Below, in pieces: positions 34,444 through 43,896 of a stretch of 64,000 bases of DNA. Where the stretch lies: contig CP003179.1 of the NCBI GenBank assembly GCA_000237975.1, positions 1,054,001 through 1,118,000 on the forward strand, in the 5' to 3' direction. The notes beneath the pieces were generated by a model. The model saw only the letters and a program-made list of their open reading frames with translations. It was not told the DNA's origin and did not search any database. The DNA is from Sulfobacillus acidophilus DSM 10332. Lineage in GTDB: Bacteria; Bacillota; Sulfobacillia; Sulfobacillales; Sulfobacillaceae. Numbering within the stretch: the first letter of the stretch is position 1; each line of letters opens with the position of its first letter. The position numbers and the translations under genes are program-made.

Positions 34444-35553
34444 GTGAAAGACCTGACCGCAAAGCGGCGCCATATTTGGCCGTGGCAAAAAAATCAAGAA
34501 TTTCCCTGGCCGTCCATTGAGTGGTTTCGGTCTGAAGACCCCTTGATGCTGGATTCCCAATCGTGGCTACCGTCGTATGAAATTGCTTATGAAACCTGGG
34601 GCGAGCCGAGCGGGCAACCCGTGGTGGTCTTTCACGCCTTGACCGGTGATAGCCATGTGGCTCCCCACGACGGGGAAGATCGACCGGGCTGGTGGGATGG
34701 TGTGCTCGGATCCGGTCGCGCGCTTGACCCGGATACCCATTATATACTATGCCATAATGTGCTGGGCGGAGCGATGGGGAGCACGGGTCCGTCGTCGTGG
34801 GATCCCGAGGGACGCCCTTGGGGTAGCCGATTTCCTCAATTAAGCCTCTTCGACATGGTGCGAGCCGCCGATCGTTGGATCCAAAGCTTGGTGGGCTTGC
34901 GGCCGGTGATTTTAGTCGGCGGATCCATGGGCGGCATGTTAGCCTATGCCTATGGGGCACTCTATCCGGAGCGCGTCAAGGGCATTTTGGCGATTGGGGC
35001 ACCCATTCGCCATGAGCCATGGGCGATATCCTACCATACCGTCGGTCGGACGGCGATTTGGTCCGACCCGGCCTTTCGGGGGGGCGACTATTATGACGGC
35101 CCGTTCCCGGACCAAGGCTTGGCGCTGGCGCGCATGGCCGACATGATTTCCTACCAGCATCCGGCCTCGATGGATCAAAAATTTTCCCGTAATCGGCAGA
35201 CGGCCGACGGCATGGAATTTCAAATCGAATCCTATCTCCGCTATCAAGGTCAAAAACTGGTCCGGCGATTTGATGCCAATACCTATATCACCTTGACGCA
35301 AGCCATGGATCAGTTCGAGCTGTCGTCCCAGGCGATTCGCCGACTGGCGGCCATTCCGGTATGGGTGGCCGGCATTACCAGCGACATGCTCTACCCGCCG
35401 GCCGAAATCGAGCGGCATGTCGCCCTTTTAAGGGATCAGCAGGTCTCGGTGACGCTTGAATGGTTGGACGGCCCCTGGGGCCATGACACGTTTTTGGTCG
35501 ATCAAAATCAAACCAACGGACTCGTTCAACGCTTTTTGGCCGCCGTGGAATAA
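34444..35553 (+). CDS. metX: Homoserine O-acyltransferase
   Basis: Alpha/beta hydrolase of 369 residues that acylates homoserine for methionine synthesis. The nucleophile elbow GGSMGGM is present, with ALTGDSHVA, NVLGGAMGSTGPSS, the catalytic Asp near GITSDMLYP and the His in WLDGPWGHDTFLV. AGGGGG at 34431-34436 selects the GTG at 34444. A TATAAT at 34406-34411 marks a divergent promoter with a weak -35. Acetyl versus succinyl donor cannot be settled by eye. Confidence 0.88.
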   Translation: MKDLTAKRRHIWPWQKNQEFPWPSIEWFRSEDPLMLDSQSWLPSYEIAYETWGEPSGQPVVVFHALTGDSHVAPHDGEDRPGWWDGVLGSGRALDPDTHYILCHNVLGGAMGSTGPSSWDPEGRPWGSRFPQLSLFDMVRAADRWIQSLVGLRPVILVGGSMGGMLAYAYGALYPERVKGILAIGAPIRHEPWAISYHTVGRTAIWSDPAFRGGDYYDGPFPDQGLALARMADMISYQHPASMDQKFSRNRQTADGMEFQIESYLRYQGQKLVRRFDANTYITLTQAMDQFELSSQAIRRLAAIPVWVAGITSDMLYPPAEIERHVALLRDQQVSVTLEWLDGPWGHDTFLVDQNQTNGLVQRFLAAVE

Positions 35554-35605
35554 CGATTGCAGGGGGCGCCCTCGGGATACACTATGCCCCGAAGGGGGGA
35601 TCACG

Positions 35606-37285
35606 ATGGCTAAAACCGTAGCGGACGTGCTGTTGGACGTTTTGGTGGAGCATGGGGTGGAATATATCTTTGGGATTCCCGGGGATTCCATTGACCCCTT
35701 ATTGGAGCCTTTGCGGCGGGATCGCCGCATTCGGTTTGTTCAGGTTCGCCATGAAGAAACCGGAGCCTTTATGGCATCAGCTTATGCCAAAAAAACCGGG
35801 CGTTTGGGCGTCTGTCTGGGAACCGCCGGGCCCGGCGCCATTCATCTTTTAAACGGCCTCTATGACGCCAAGCTGGATCATGCCCCGGTGCTCGCACTGA
35901 CCGGGCAGGTCAACCTCGCGCATTTGGGCACAGACTACTTTCAAGAAGTCGATTTGCTGCAGTTATTCGCCAATGTCAGCGTCTATAATCATCAGGTCAC
36001 GCATCCGGCCCAAATTAGCGTCATGGCGGATCAGGCGTGTCGGACGGCACTGGCTAAACGGGGGGTAAGCCATTTAAGCTTTCCTTATGAAGTGCCGCTC
36101 TTTAAGGCTGAAGGCCCGGGCCAGCGCTATACGGTCATCAACCGGGCATTGGACACGGTTCCGGTGGCCGAGCTATTGGAACACGCCGCTCAACGGATCG
36201 ATCGGGCTGAAAGGCCGGTCATTTTAGCGGGCAAAGGCGCCCGCGGAAGCCGACAAGCCCTGTTGCGACTTGCCGAACGGGCCCAGATTCCGATTGTCAA
36301 CACGTTGCCGGGTAAAGGGGTGGTCCCCGACACGCATCCGTTGGCCCTGGGCGGTTTGGGGCTTTTAGGGGCTAAACCGGCGCATACGGCGATGGAAGAA
36401 TGTGACCTGTGTCTTTTGGTGGGGACCTCCTATCCCTATTTAGAATTTCTCCCCAAACATGCCCAAATCATTCAGCTTGATTGGGAAGCGTCTCAAATCG
36501 GGAAACGGCACCAAGTGGATTTGGGTTTAGTCGGCGCTGCCGAACCGACGCTGACCGAATTGGCCTTGCGCGTGTCCGAAAGGCCACCCTCCGCCTGGGT
36601 GCGGGGACTCCAGCACCAACGGCGTCATTGGATTGACCGAATCCAGGCCGAAGCCCGCCGGCAAAATCGGCCGGATCGGCCGATTCATCCCCAGTGGGTA
36701 GCCGACCGGCTCTCTCGCCTGGTGGATGCCAACGCGAATCTCGCGATCGACGTGGGCAATAGTTTAGTCTGGATGGCCCGAAACTTCGTTATCCAGGATC
36801 ACGGTTGGCTGGTGTCAGCCTGGCTTGGCTCCATGGGATTTGGATTACCGGCGGCGATGGCTGCCAAAATCGCTCAGCCGGAGCGGCAAAGCGTAGCGGC
36901 GGTGGGGGATGGGGGATTTACCATGTTAATGGGCGACTTTGTCACAGCCGTCAAATATCATTGGCCAATTACGGTTGTGGTGTTTAGTAATCAGCGACTC
37001 GGCATGATTAAATTTGAGCAGGAAGTCCATGGCATGCCCGAATTTGGGACCGAGCTGGTTAATCCCGATTTTGCCCAATATGCCGAAGCCGCCGGGGGTC
37101 AGGGATTTCGGGTCACTCGGCAAGAGGAGGTGGAAGAGGCCATTTGGCAGGCGTTGCACGCGGACGTCCCGACGATTGTGGATATCCGGACCGACCCGAA
37201 CGAAAAGCCCTTGCCCCCGCGGATAACGTGGCAACAAGCGCGTGGCTATGCTGAAGCCTGGTTTAAAGAAACCTTGGGCACCTAA
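35606..37285 (+). CDS. TPP-dependent pyruvate oxidase-like enzyme
   Basis: 559 residues of the acetolactate synthase/pyruvate oxidase family. Pyrimidine domain with the catalytic Glu in VRHEETGAFMA, FAD/linker domain, and the TPP domain with the motif GDGGFTMLMGDFVTAVKYHWPI. QRLGMIKFEQEV is in the usual place. It most resembles pyruvate oxidase/quinone-dependent pyruvate dehydrogenase (PoxB/YdaP) that makes acetate. Acetolactate synthase is less likely because there is no regulatory-subunit gene. GAAGGGGGGA precedes the ATG. Confidence 0.82.
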   Translation: MAKTVADVLLDVLVEHGVEYIFGIPGDSIDPLLEPLRRDRRIRFVQVRHEETGAFMASAYAKKTGRLGVCLGTAGPGAIHLLNGLYDAKLDHAPVLALTGQVNLAHLGTDYFQEVDLLQLFANVSVYNHQVTHPAQISVMADQACRTALAKRGVSHLSFPYEVPLFKAEGPGQRYTVINRALDTVPVAELLEHAAQRIDRAERPVILAGKGARGSRQALLRLAERAQIPIVNTLPGKGVVPDTHPLALGGLGLLGAKPAHTAMEECDLCLLVGTSYPYLEFLPKHAQIIQLDWEASQIGKRHQVDLGLVGAAEPTLTELALRVSERPPSAWVRGLQHQRRHWIDRIQAEARRQNRPDRPIHPQWVADRLSRLVDANANLAIDVGNSLVWMARNFVIQDHGWLVSAWLGSMGFGLPAAMAAKIAQPERQSVAAVGDGGFTMLMGDFVTAVKYHWPITVVVFSNQRLGMIKFEQEVHGMPEFGTELVNPDFAQYAEAAGGQGFRVTRQEEVEEAIWQALHADVPTIVDIRTDPNEKPLPPRITWQQARGYAEAWFKETLGT

Positions 37286-37545
37286 AAGGAATGGTGCCCC
37301 CTGAGTGTGGAACCCCCTCAGCAAAAGCGGGAACTCGAATTGTTTTTTGGAATATAGAACACTGCGTATTCTACGTATTCGAGGGATAAGGCGCGGAACT
37401 AGATGAATATTGGAGTAGTACGTTGTAGGCAAATGGATCGCATGACAACTGCTTAGAATATCTCGTTCTAGCTTTACGTCTCTTCGTCACAACGACGTTA
37501 ATATAAGTAATATAAGGGGGTTCACAGATTGAACTGGAAAACTAA
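37286..37545. other. AT-rich interval with no gene
   Basis: No gene seen. Composition turns more AT-rich here than in the flanking operons, and the interval introduces the decayed genes that follow. It may be the left edge of a small acquired patch. Confidence 0.4.
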
Positions 37546-37852
37546 CATGACGATCGCAGGGAGTATGGTGACAAAACGGTGTACTTTCTTGAAAATGTGA
37601 CCACGGGAGCGTATCAAACGATAGACAATGCAACTTGGCCCTACTTATCCAGAATACTCCCAATCAAACTTTTCTTATTGCATGGACGAGTGGAACAACC
37701 AAACCAACTCTCAGTATTTGTATGCTGAAAATTACCGCCAGGATATTTTAATCAACGACATTACCGGAGATATTTTGGCGCAACCCACGACCAATACGGT
37801 AAGTTCATCAAACGGCGGATCATTTACTCTTAAATGGGTGAGCAGTTATTAA
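37546..37852 (+). pseudogene. Frameshifted remnant of a secreted beta-protein, eqolisin-like
   Basis: Bases 37546-37640 in one frame encode REYGDKTVYFLENVTTGAYQ and following residues, then the sense continues in the next frame (about 37640-37852) as PEYSQSNFSYCMDEWNNQTN ... GGSFTLKWVSSY. Neither part has its own start with a ribosome site. The beta-rich, Asn/Thr-rich text with an ENVTTG strand and a DEW segment recalls the C-terminus of G1 (eqolisin) peptidases, secreted acid proteases found in acidophiles. This is a weak visual match. The signal peptide and most of the protein are missing. Confidence 0.4.
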
Positions 37853-38280
37853 TGGATCACATCATAATCAATGGGCAAGAATGGTTTTCTCATCCCGAGC
37901 AAAGTTTCAAAATTCGCACCGCGTTTATTTGCTCGAGACCTTTGACCATTAATTCCGTCGGTAACTGGTCGCCCTATCGCCAAGTTACGTTGTATTTCGC
38001 ATATGCGCCAAATGGTCTAAATGGTCACGCGTGGTGGACAATCGATGTCGATGTCAAACAGTACACTAATTTTGGCGCCGTTCTGCTCGGAGTCGCAGAA
38101 ATTCAAGACGGACGCTTTTCCTGGTCTGGAACTTATCCTGCGTTTGTGCGATCGAAACGACTCTATGTCGTTCTTGCTATAACCGGCGAAGGGCAGTATG
38201 GGGTGTTGGGCGAACCCTTTGGATGGTGGATGGGACCTTTAAGAGGAATTCCCGAAAGTCCTGACAAGGCTCCGCGGTAG
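37852..38280 (+). CDS. Unknown protein in low-GC patch
   Basis: Not recognised. 142 residues, rich in aromatic residues and beta-strand-like (VTLYFAYAPNGLNGHAWWTI, RLYVVLAITGEGQYG), with no signal peptide. The ATG overlaps the stop of the upstream remnant (TAATG). It may be the tail of the same decayed locus, and codon use differs from its neighbours. It could be non-functional. Confidence 0.4.
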   Translation: MDHIIINGQEWFSHPEQSFKIRTAFICSRPLTINSVGNWSPYRQVTLYFAYAPNGLNGHAWWTIDVDVKQYTNFGAVLLGVAEIQDGRFSWSGTYPAFVRSKRLYVVLAITGEGQYGVLGEPFGWWMGPLRGIPESPDKAPR

Positions 38281-38541
38281 TGATAATGTTTGGCATTCCT
38301 CGACGAGTTGAAACCGGGTGCTCTGGTAACACAGAGTTAACGTCTTTCTGGTATCCTAAAGGCCAAGCGGATCAATGGATAGTCAGCCCCAGACGGTCAT
38401 TCCATCCGGTCTCAAAGTAGGCATTGGACGTTGTGGGATCGGAGGCCGGTGGTCTGCCCTACCCATCGTCGGCAGGTTCAGGCCGGTGCCCCCCGTGGGC
38501 AAGGCTGGCGATTTTCGTGAGTGGTCAGGGGAGGGAATGGC

Positions 38542-39087
38542 GTGATACCCACCAACCGATGGTTTTTGGCCCGTAACGGTCAGCCGTATCATGTGCGCGA
38601 TGCCGAACCGGCTGATGCGGAATTTTTTATCGACCTCATCAATCAGGTCGGCGCGGAAGAGCAATATATCGCCGATGAACGGGCGACGCTCACCGTGGCT
38701 CAACAAGCCCAATTGATTCAAGCACGGCATCCGGCCTATCAATGTCTCTTGGTCGCGGAGATGGGGGGGCGACTGGCGGGATCGCTGGAGATGGTGCGCG
38801 GCACGCTGAAGAAAAACCAACATACGGCATTTTTCGGCATGGCGCTATTGCCCGAGTTTCGCCATCTCAGCATAGGCCGGGGGCTTTTGTTGGCGGCGGA
38901 AGCCTGGGCGCAAGCGGTTGGGGTGGAAAAAATCGGTCTGACGGTTTTTGAATCCAATCTCGCGGCCCGGCGGCTATATGAATCGCTCGGGTATGTCGAG
39001 GAGGCCCGTCGGCGAGAGCAATTTCGGATCGGCGGCCAGCCCGTCGACGAAATTTGGATGGCGCGCTGGTTAGTCCAAGTCCACTAA
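38542..39087 (+). CDS. GNAT-family N-acetyltransferase
   Basis: 181 residues with the GNAT acetyl-CoA loop (ALLPEFRHLSIGRGLLLAAEAWA) and the C-terminal FESNLAARRLYESLGYVEEAR motif, as in RimI- or SpeG-like enzymes. GTG at 38542 follows GGGGAGGGA. Substrate unknown. It overlaps the convergent unknown gene by 18 bp. Confidence 0.83.
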   Translation: MIPTNRWFLARNGQPYHVRDAEPADAEFFIDLINQVGAEEQYIADERATLTVAQQAQLIQARHPAYQCLLVAEMGGRLAGSLEMVRGTLKKNQHTAFFGMALLPEFRHLSIGRGLLLAAEAWAQAVGVEKIGLTVFESNLAARRLYESLGYVEEARRREQFRIGGQPVDEIWMARWLVQVH

Positions 39088-39636
39088 GGCGTTGACCAAC
39101 GTCCAAAATTCATCGTGGGCTTCCGGGGCTTCGGTCGCCACTGTGAGGGCCTCCTCCGCGGAATCTTTCATGCGGCGGGTGTAAAAGAAAAAGGTTTCTT
39201 GTGACTCCAAAGCGGAGGGGGCATGCTCGCCTTCCGCATCCCACATCGAGGCATAAGCCCAGGCGTGTAAGATAGTTCGCAACTCGTCTTCCCGGGTTTC
39301 CCATAAGGAGGCTAACAGCTCTTCCAAAATCGCTTGGCGGGTTCCCGCCCAGGGAGTTCCCGCGGGCAGGCGATGGCTGACCGCATGTAATGTGTGGTCA
39401 CGGTGCTGTTGGCGTAGTCGGTCCCAATTAATCGTGATTTGAGGGGCGATCATCACCGGTTCGTCTTGATATGGACGCTCGAGCCAACCGGATTGGATCA
39501 ATTGTCGAATCTCTCCCGGTTCCAATTCATTTTGGGACAACGCGCCAAACAGCCGGCCGCTTCGGACATGCCGGGTACGGATGCGCTCTTGGAGTTCCGG
39601 GCTTAGTCCAATCACCAGGGATTGTTCGTCCATCAT
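39070..39636 (-). CDS. Unknown acidic protein
   Basis: Not recognised. 188 residues, acidic and helical, with Trp-rich segments (LLASLWETREDELRTILHAW, AYASMWDAEGEH). No signal peptide or membrane helix. ATG at 39636 or 39633. It is a lone gene between a convergent GNAT gene and a divergent cytochrome gene. Confidence 0.55.
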   Translation of the reverse strand: MMDEQSLVIGLSPELQERIRTRHVRSGRLFGALSQNELEPGEIRQLIQSGWLERPYQDEPVMIAPQITINWDRLRQQHRDHTLHAVSHRLPAGTPWAGTRQAILEELLASLWETREDELRTILHAWAYASMWDAEGEHAPSALESQETFFFYTRRMKDSAEEALTVATEAPEAHDEFWTLVNALVDLD

Positions 39637-39832
39637 CGATCGTGCGGCGGGCTCTCCAACCGTTTAGGGAGGACGCCGCCCCCTCCTTTCAAAATTCCCT
39701 CTGTAGGGTCGGGTTTCGGTCACCGTTCGGCCTGAAGGACCCAACCGGTTCATCCCGCATGTTATCACATTTATCGCATAGAGGCGAACCGGCGGGATAT
39801 CCTAACCTTATGCGATGGGAGGATGGCATGAT

Positions 39833-40342
39833 ATGATATTCACTCAAAAAGCAAAAACGCGAGTTTTTCTCATCGGGACCGCATTATGGCTGGGAATGGC
39901 CGGGATTACGGGATGTGGCCATTCAGCCCCACCCTCTTCTCATTCGAAACATCCCCCCGCCCGAAAAACTTCGGTCGCCAAACCCCAAAGTCGGCGATCC
40001 GGGGCACCGACCTCTCCGGCTCCCCGGACGGCCGCTCCCGCCGTGCCGGTGGGGAATGTTAAAGCCGGCGCCGCCTTGTTTCAAAAAAGTTGTCAATCGT
40101 GTCATGGGCCTCAGGGCTCCGGCAGCCACTCCGGGCCGGCATTGAAAGCGTCGGCGCTGGTTATCTCCCGCTTTGGAACCCAATCGGCTCTTGAGGGATT
40201 TATTGCCCACAACATGCCGGCCTCCAATCCCGGCTCGTTGTCCCCGCAACAAGCGGCCGACGCGGCAGCCTATGTGTGGCATCTGGCGAAAGAGCCGCCG
40301 CCACCCAAGAAGCCCTTGGGGAAAGCCGGGCATCATCATTAA
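39833..40342 (+). CDS. Lipoprotein-anchored c-type cytochrome
   Basis: 169 residues. A lipoprotein signal (hydrophobic helix ending GMAGITGC) is followed by a Ser/Pro/Lys-rich linker of about 45 residues and one cytochrome c domain with the haem site CQSCH. The axial Met is likely in HNMPASNPG, and the domain is followed by a His-rich tail (KAGHHH). It would carry electrons at the outer face of the membrane. GGGAGGA precedes the ATG at 39833. It is convergent with the MFS exporter, overlapping by 4 bp. Confidence 0.85.
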   Translation: MIFTQKAKTRVFLIGTALWLGMAGITGCGHSAPPSSHSKHPPARKTSVAKPQSRRSGAPTSPAPRTAAPAVPVGNVKAGAALFQKSCQSCHGPQGSGSHSGPALKASALVISRFGTQSALEGFIAHNMPASNPGSLSPQQAADAAAYVWHLAKEPPPPKKPLGKAGHHH

Positions 40343-41742
40343 GATGCCTGGCTTTTGATCGTCATCGTATTCAAGGCGTCGTGATCGTGAATCCATAGTG
40401 CGCTCAGGCTGCCTAAGAGAGCAAGCGCGGCGCCGAGTTCAAAGGCCAGATGATAGGGGTTGACCTGATGAATCGATCCGTTGCCGAAACTCGTCATCAT
40501 GGTGGTCAATAGCGCGACCCCCATCGCGCCCGATACTTGTAATTGGGCATTGTATAAAGCGGCCGCACGTCCCATCAGCTCATGAGAAATTTGGGCAAAG
40601 GCGGCGGTTTGTAACGGCATAATCATGTATGCCATGCCTACCCCTAACAAAAACATCAGCGACCGAATTTCCCACAAAGAGGAACGGAGGTTCAACGAAG
40701 TCATGGCGGCGATAACTAACGCCACCCCGAATAGCCCGGCCGTCATGAGACGGCGCGGCCCAATCCGGGGATAGAGGCGTCCTACCACCTGGGTCGATAA
40801 AATGACGCCGAGAGCTTCCGGAAACGTGGTTAGCCCGGACTGTAACGGAGATAGCAAGCGCGCTTCTTGTAAAAACTGCGGCATCACATAGAGAATGCCT
40901 AAAAAGGCGGCTCGGCCAAAGAATCCGATGGCCAGCGAAGTCCGAAACAAGTGATTGTCCAAGGCGGCGACGGCCACCAGGGGGTGTGCCCGTTGGCGTT
41001 CGATGCGAAGAAGAGCGATTAAGAGGACAACCCCTAAAAGGCCACTCAGCCAAATTTGGGGATGGGCCCAACCGACCAAGGGCCCTTCGCTGAGCGAATA
41101 GACGAATAGCAGCAGTCCGAGCGCAGACAACAAAAATCCCGATCCGTCAAACCGGGTTTGAGTGAAAGTGCGATATTCCGGCAACCATCGAAAGCTAAAG
41201 ATCCAGGTGATGAGACCGATAGGGAGATTAATATAAAACACCCAATGCCACGACCAATGATCCACCAAAAATCCTCCAATGACGGGTCCGGTTGCGGGCG
41301 CCATGACCATGGGAATGGTTAAAATCATCGATGCGCGGGCTCGTTCTGCCGGGGGGAAAGCTCGGTATAACATGGCTTGTCCGACGGGGGCCATAATCCC
41401 GCCGCCGATTCCTTGAATGAGCCGTGACAAGACGAGTTGGCCGAGTGTTTGTGAGAGGCCGGCCAGCCAGGAGGCGCCGGTGAAAATCGCCAAGGCGGCC
41501 AAAAATACGCGTTTGGTACCCCAGTGGTCCCCCAGCCAACCAGAGGCCAAAATCCATACCGCCAAACTTAGCAAATAGCCGATGACAACCCAGTCCGCGC
41601 CCGCCGGCGTTGTGTGAAACTGACGGGCGATAGCCGGCAACGCGGTGTTTACCACCGTAGTATCCATAATATTCATAAACATAGCGGCAACAAACGCCAA
41701 AGCCACCACCCATTTGCGGTCCATACGATGTTCTCCTGTCAT
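40339..41742 (-). CDS. MFS exporter of the DHA2 (EmrB/QacA) type
   Basis: 467 residues with about 14 transmembrane helices. Motifs are MDTTVVNTALPAIARQF near the start, GWLGDHWGTKRVF (motif A) and RLIQGIGGGIMAPVGQAM (motif B), then PATGPVIGGFLVDHWSWHWVFYINLP (motif C region, in two parts). Proton-driven export of drugs or metabolites. GAGGAGG with 8-nt spacing favours ATG 41742; a second ATG at 41724 has its own AGGAGA. The perfect palindrome GGGGATATCCCC (41831-41842) lies in the upstream region shared with cobU. Confidence 0.88.
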   Translation of the reverse strand: MTGEHRMDRKWVVALAFVAAMFMNIMDTTVVNTALPAIARQFHTTPAGADWVVIGYLLSLAVWILASGWLGDHWGTKRVFLAALAIFTGASWLAGLSQTLGQLVLSRLIQGIGGGIMAPVGQAMLYRAFPPAERARASMILTIPMVMAPATGPVIGGFLVDHWSWHWVFYINLPIGLITWIFSFRWLPEYRTFTQTRFDGSGFLLSALGLLLFVYSLSEGPLVGWAHPQIWLSGLLGVVLLIALLRIERQRAHPLVAVAALDNHLFRTSLAIGFFGRAAFLGILYVMPQFLQEARLLSPLQSGLTTFPEALGVILSTQVVGRLYPRIGPRRLMTAGLFGVALVIAAMTSLNLRSSLWEIRSLMFLLGVGMAYMIMPLQTAAFAQISHELMGRAAALYNAQLQVSGAMGVALLTTMMTSFGNGSIHQVNPYHLAFELGAALALLGSLSALWIHDHDALNTMTIKSQAS

Positions 41743-41897
41743 GAGCGGGGCCTCCTCGATTCCGGGCTGTAGTTTGACAACCTTTAGCATACATCCAATG
41801 GTATCGGGGAGAAAAGTCTCGGTGATTTCCGGGGATATCCCCACAACCGATTTGCGATATGATGCATAATGAAAAGACTGTCAAAAGGGGGTCGACC

Positions 41898-42449
41898 GTG
41901 AATACCCATGAGACAGAGACTGGCCTCTGGCTCTTTTTGGGAGGCATGGCCTCCGGTAAAAGCCAAGTCGCCGAACGCTGGATTAGCACGGTGACCTCGC
42001 ATCGCCCGATTACCTATATCGCCACGTTAGACGACTCGGGTAGCCACGATCAGGAATTGGCCGAGAAAATTTCGCGTCACCGGCAGCGGCGGCCGCCTGA
42101 GGTGTGGCACACCGTGGCCGTGACAGGTGTTCAAGCCTTAGAAGAGGCTCTGATACGGGCGGAAGACGGGCCGGTGTTGTTGGACGGGTTAGGGGCGGCC
42201 TTTTCCCGACATCCCTTGGCGGTCGATTGGCAACCCGTCCTCGAACGCATCGCGCGCACCGCGATATCGGGTCCGTTAGCGGTGGTGTCGGATGAAGTGG
42301 GATGGGCATTGGTTCCGGCGGATCCGTCGCTTCGGGCCTATGTCAATCAGCTGGGGCAGATTCATCAACAATTAGCGAGTTTGGCCGCCGGGGTGGTCCT
42401 GGTGGTGGCCGGGCAATCCCTTTGGATTAAGGGGCAACCTGATGCATAA
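41898..42449 (+). CDS. cobU: Adenosylcobinamide kinase / guanylyltransferase
   Basis: 183 residues. P-loop FLGGMASGKSQVAERW and the RRPPEVWHTV segment (guanylate-acceptor region; the usual catalytic HR pair is in SRHRQRRP) match CobU/CobP. Phosphorylates adenosylcobinamide and then transfers GMP. AAGGGGG with 6-nt spacing selects the GTG at 41898. First gene of a five-gene cobalamin operon with overlaps throughout. Confidence 0.85.
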   Translation: MNTHETETGLWLFLGGMASGKSQVAERWISTVTSHRPITYIATLDDSGSHDQELAEKISRHRQRRPPEVWHTVAVTGVQALEEALIRAEDGPVLLDGLGAAFSRHPLAVDWQPVLERIARTAISGPLAVVSDEVGWALVPADPSLRAYVNQLGQIHQQLASLAAGVVLVVAGQSLWIKGQPDA

Positions 42450-43896
42450 CCTGGCGATTTTAGGGACGAGCTCTCATGTGGGAAAAAGTGTGATTACCGC
42501 CGGCATATGCCGCGTGTTGGCCCGCCGCGGAATTCGGGTAGCTCCCTTTAAGGCCCAAAACATGGCCTTAAATGCGTATGTGACCGCGTCCGGAGGGGAG
42601 ATCGGGTACGCTCAGGCCTTACAGGCTTGGGCCTCTGGAATCGAGCCGAGCGTGGACATGAATCCCGTTTTGATTAAGCCGGAACCCGGGCATCGGGCGC
42701 AATTAATCGTCCAGGGCACGGTGGCCGGGCACCTGAAAGCCGAGGATTACCGGGGTTCGCGAGACAGGCTGTTCGATGTCGTTAAAGCTTCCTATGAACG
42801 GTTGGCGGCGCAATATGACATGATTGTGATTGAAGGGGCCGGCAGCCCGGTCGAGTTGAATTTGATGGAGGGGGACTTGGCCAATTTGCGGATGGCGCGG
42901 TTGGCCGATGCCCGTATTGTGTTGGTCGGGGACATTGACCGCGGAGGAATTTTTGCCCAGCTCTATGGCACCTTGAAGCTGTTACCGGAGGCCGATCAGG
43001 CCCGGGTGGGCGGAGTGCTGGTCAATAAGTTCCGCGGGCAGCGGGCCCTCTTTGATGCTGGGGTGCATCAATTGGAGGCGTTATTGGACCGTCCGGTATT
43101 AGGGGTGATTCCTTGGACCGACTTTCGCTTGCCGGAAGAAGATAGTGTCGGGTTGGCGGACATGGCGGAGCCGACCCGAAGCCCGCGACAGATTCGTTGG
43201 ACCGTGGTGCGGTTGCCGCATATCAGCAATTTTACCGATTTTGTACCCCTTGCGCACGAACCTGCGGTTTCGCTCCACATGGTCGACCGACCGCCCGATA
43301 CCATGCCGGACGTGGTGGTCTTGCCAGGCAGTAAAGCCACCTTGGCCGATCTTCGCTGGCTGTGGGAAACCGGCTGGGTTCGCACCATTCAAACCTGGGC
43401 GGCCGCCGGGGTTACCGTGCTCGGGATTTGCGGCGGGTATCAGATGTTAGGGGAAAGCGTTTCCGACCCGACCGGAATGGAAGGACGTGCCGGTTCTCAG
43501 CCCGGATTGGGACTGATTCCGGCCCGGACCCGGCTGTTTCCGCCCAAAATCACCCGGCAAGTTACGGGGACGGTTCGGGCGCCGGGGTGGCTTCCCACTC
43601 CGGTCACCGGTTATGAAATTCATAATGGCCGGACCGAAGTGACGCCGGGGTGGGAACGTCCCTGGTTGCAGCTGGCCGGGGAACCGGACGGGTGGTGTGC
43701 GCCCAATGGCCGGATACTGGGGACATACCTCCACGGGCTGTTTGACCACGTATCCTTTCGGCAAGCGTTTTTGGCCCGGTTAGGGATCAACCGGTTTGGT
43801 CCGGCAGATCCCTTGGAATCGGCACTGACCCATTTAGAAGAGGTGATCCGGGAGTATGTTGATTGGCCCACTCTGGACCGTTTGGTCGGGCTATGA
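42442..43896 (+). CDS. cobQ: Cobyric acid synthase
   Basis: 484 residues. ATP-dependent amidation of adenosylcobyrinate a,c-diamide at four carboxylates. The N-terminal dethiobiotin-synthetase-like domain has GTSSHVGKSVITAGICR and IVIEGAGSPVELNL. The C-terminal glutaminase domain has the Cys nucleophile in LGICGGYQMLG and the His in GTYLHGLFDH. It overlaps cobU by 8 bp and cbiB by 41 bp. Confidence 0.95.
   Translation: MHNLAILGTSSHVGKSVITAGICRVLARRGIRVAPFKAQNMALNAYVTASGGEIGYAQALQAWASGIEPSVDMNPVLIKPEPGHRAQLIVQGTVAGHLKAEDYRGSRDRLFDVVKASYERLAAQYDMIVIEGAGSPVELNLMEGDLANLRMARLADARIVLVGDIDRGGIFAQLYGTLKLLPEADQARVGGVLVNKFRGQRALFDAGVHQLEALLDRPVLGVIPWTDFRLPEEDSVGLADMAEPTRSPRQIRWTVVRLPHISNFTDFVPLAHEPAVSLHMVDRPPDTMPDVVVLPGSKATLADLRWLWETGWVRTIQTWAAAGVTVLGICGGYQMLGESVSDPTGMEGRAGSQPGLGLIPARTRLFPPKITRQVTGTVRAPGWLPTPVTGYEIHNGRTEVTPGWERPWLQLAGEPDGWCAPNGRILGTYLHGLFDHVSFRQAFLARLGINRFGPADPLESALTHLEEVIREYVDWPTLDRLVGL

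Noticed and set aside
41743-41897. Cobalamin riboswitch upstream of the cob operon
   Set aside because: No B12-box or matching helices seen in the short 155-bp divergent region.
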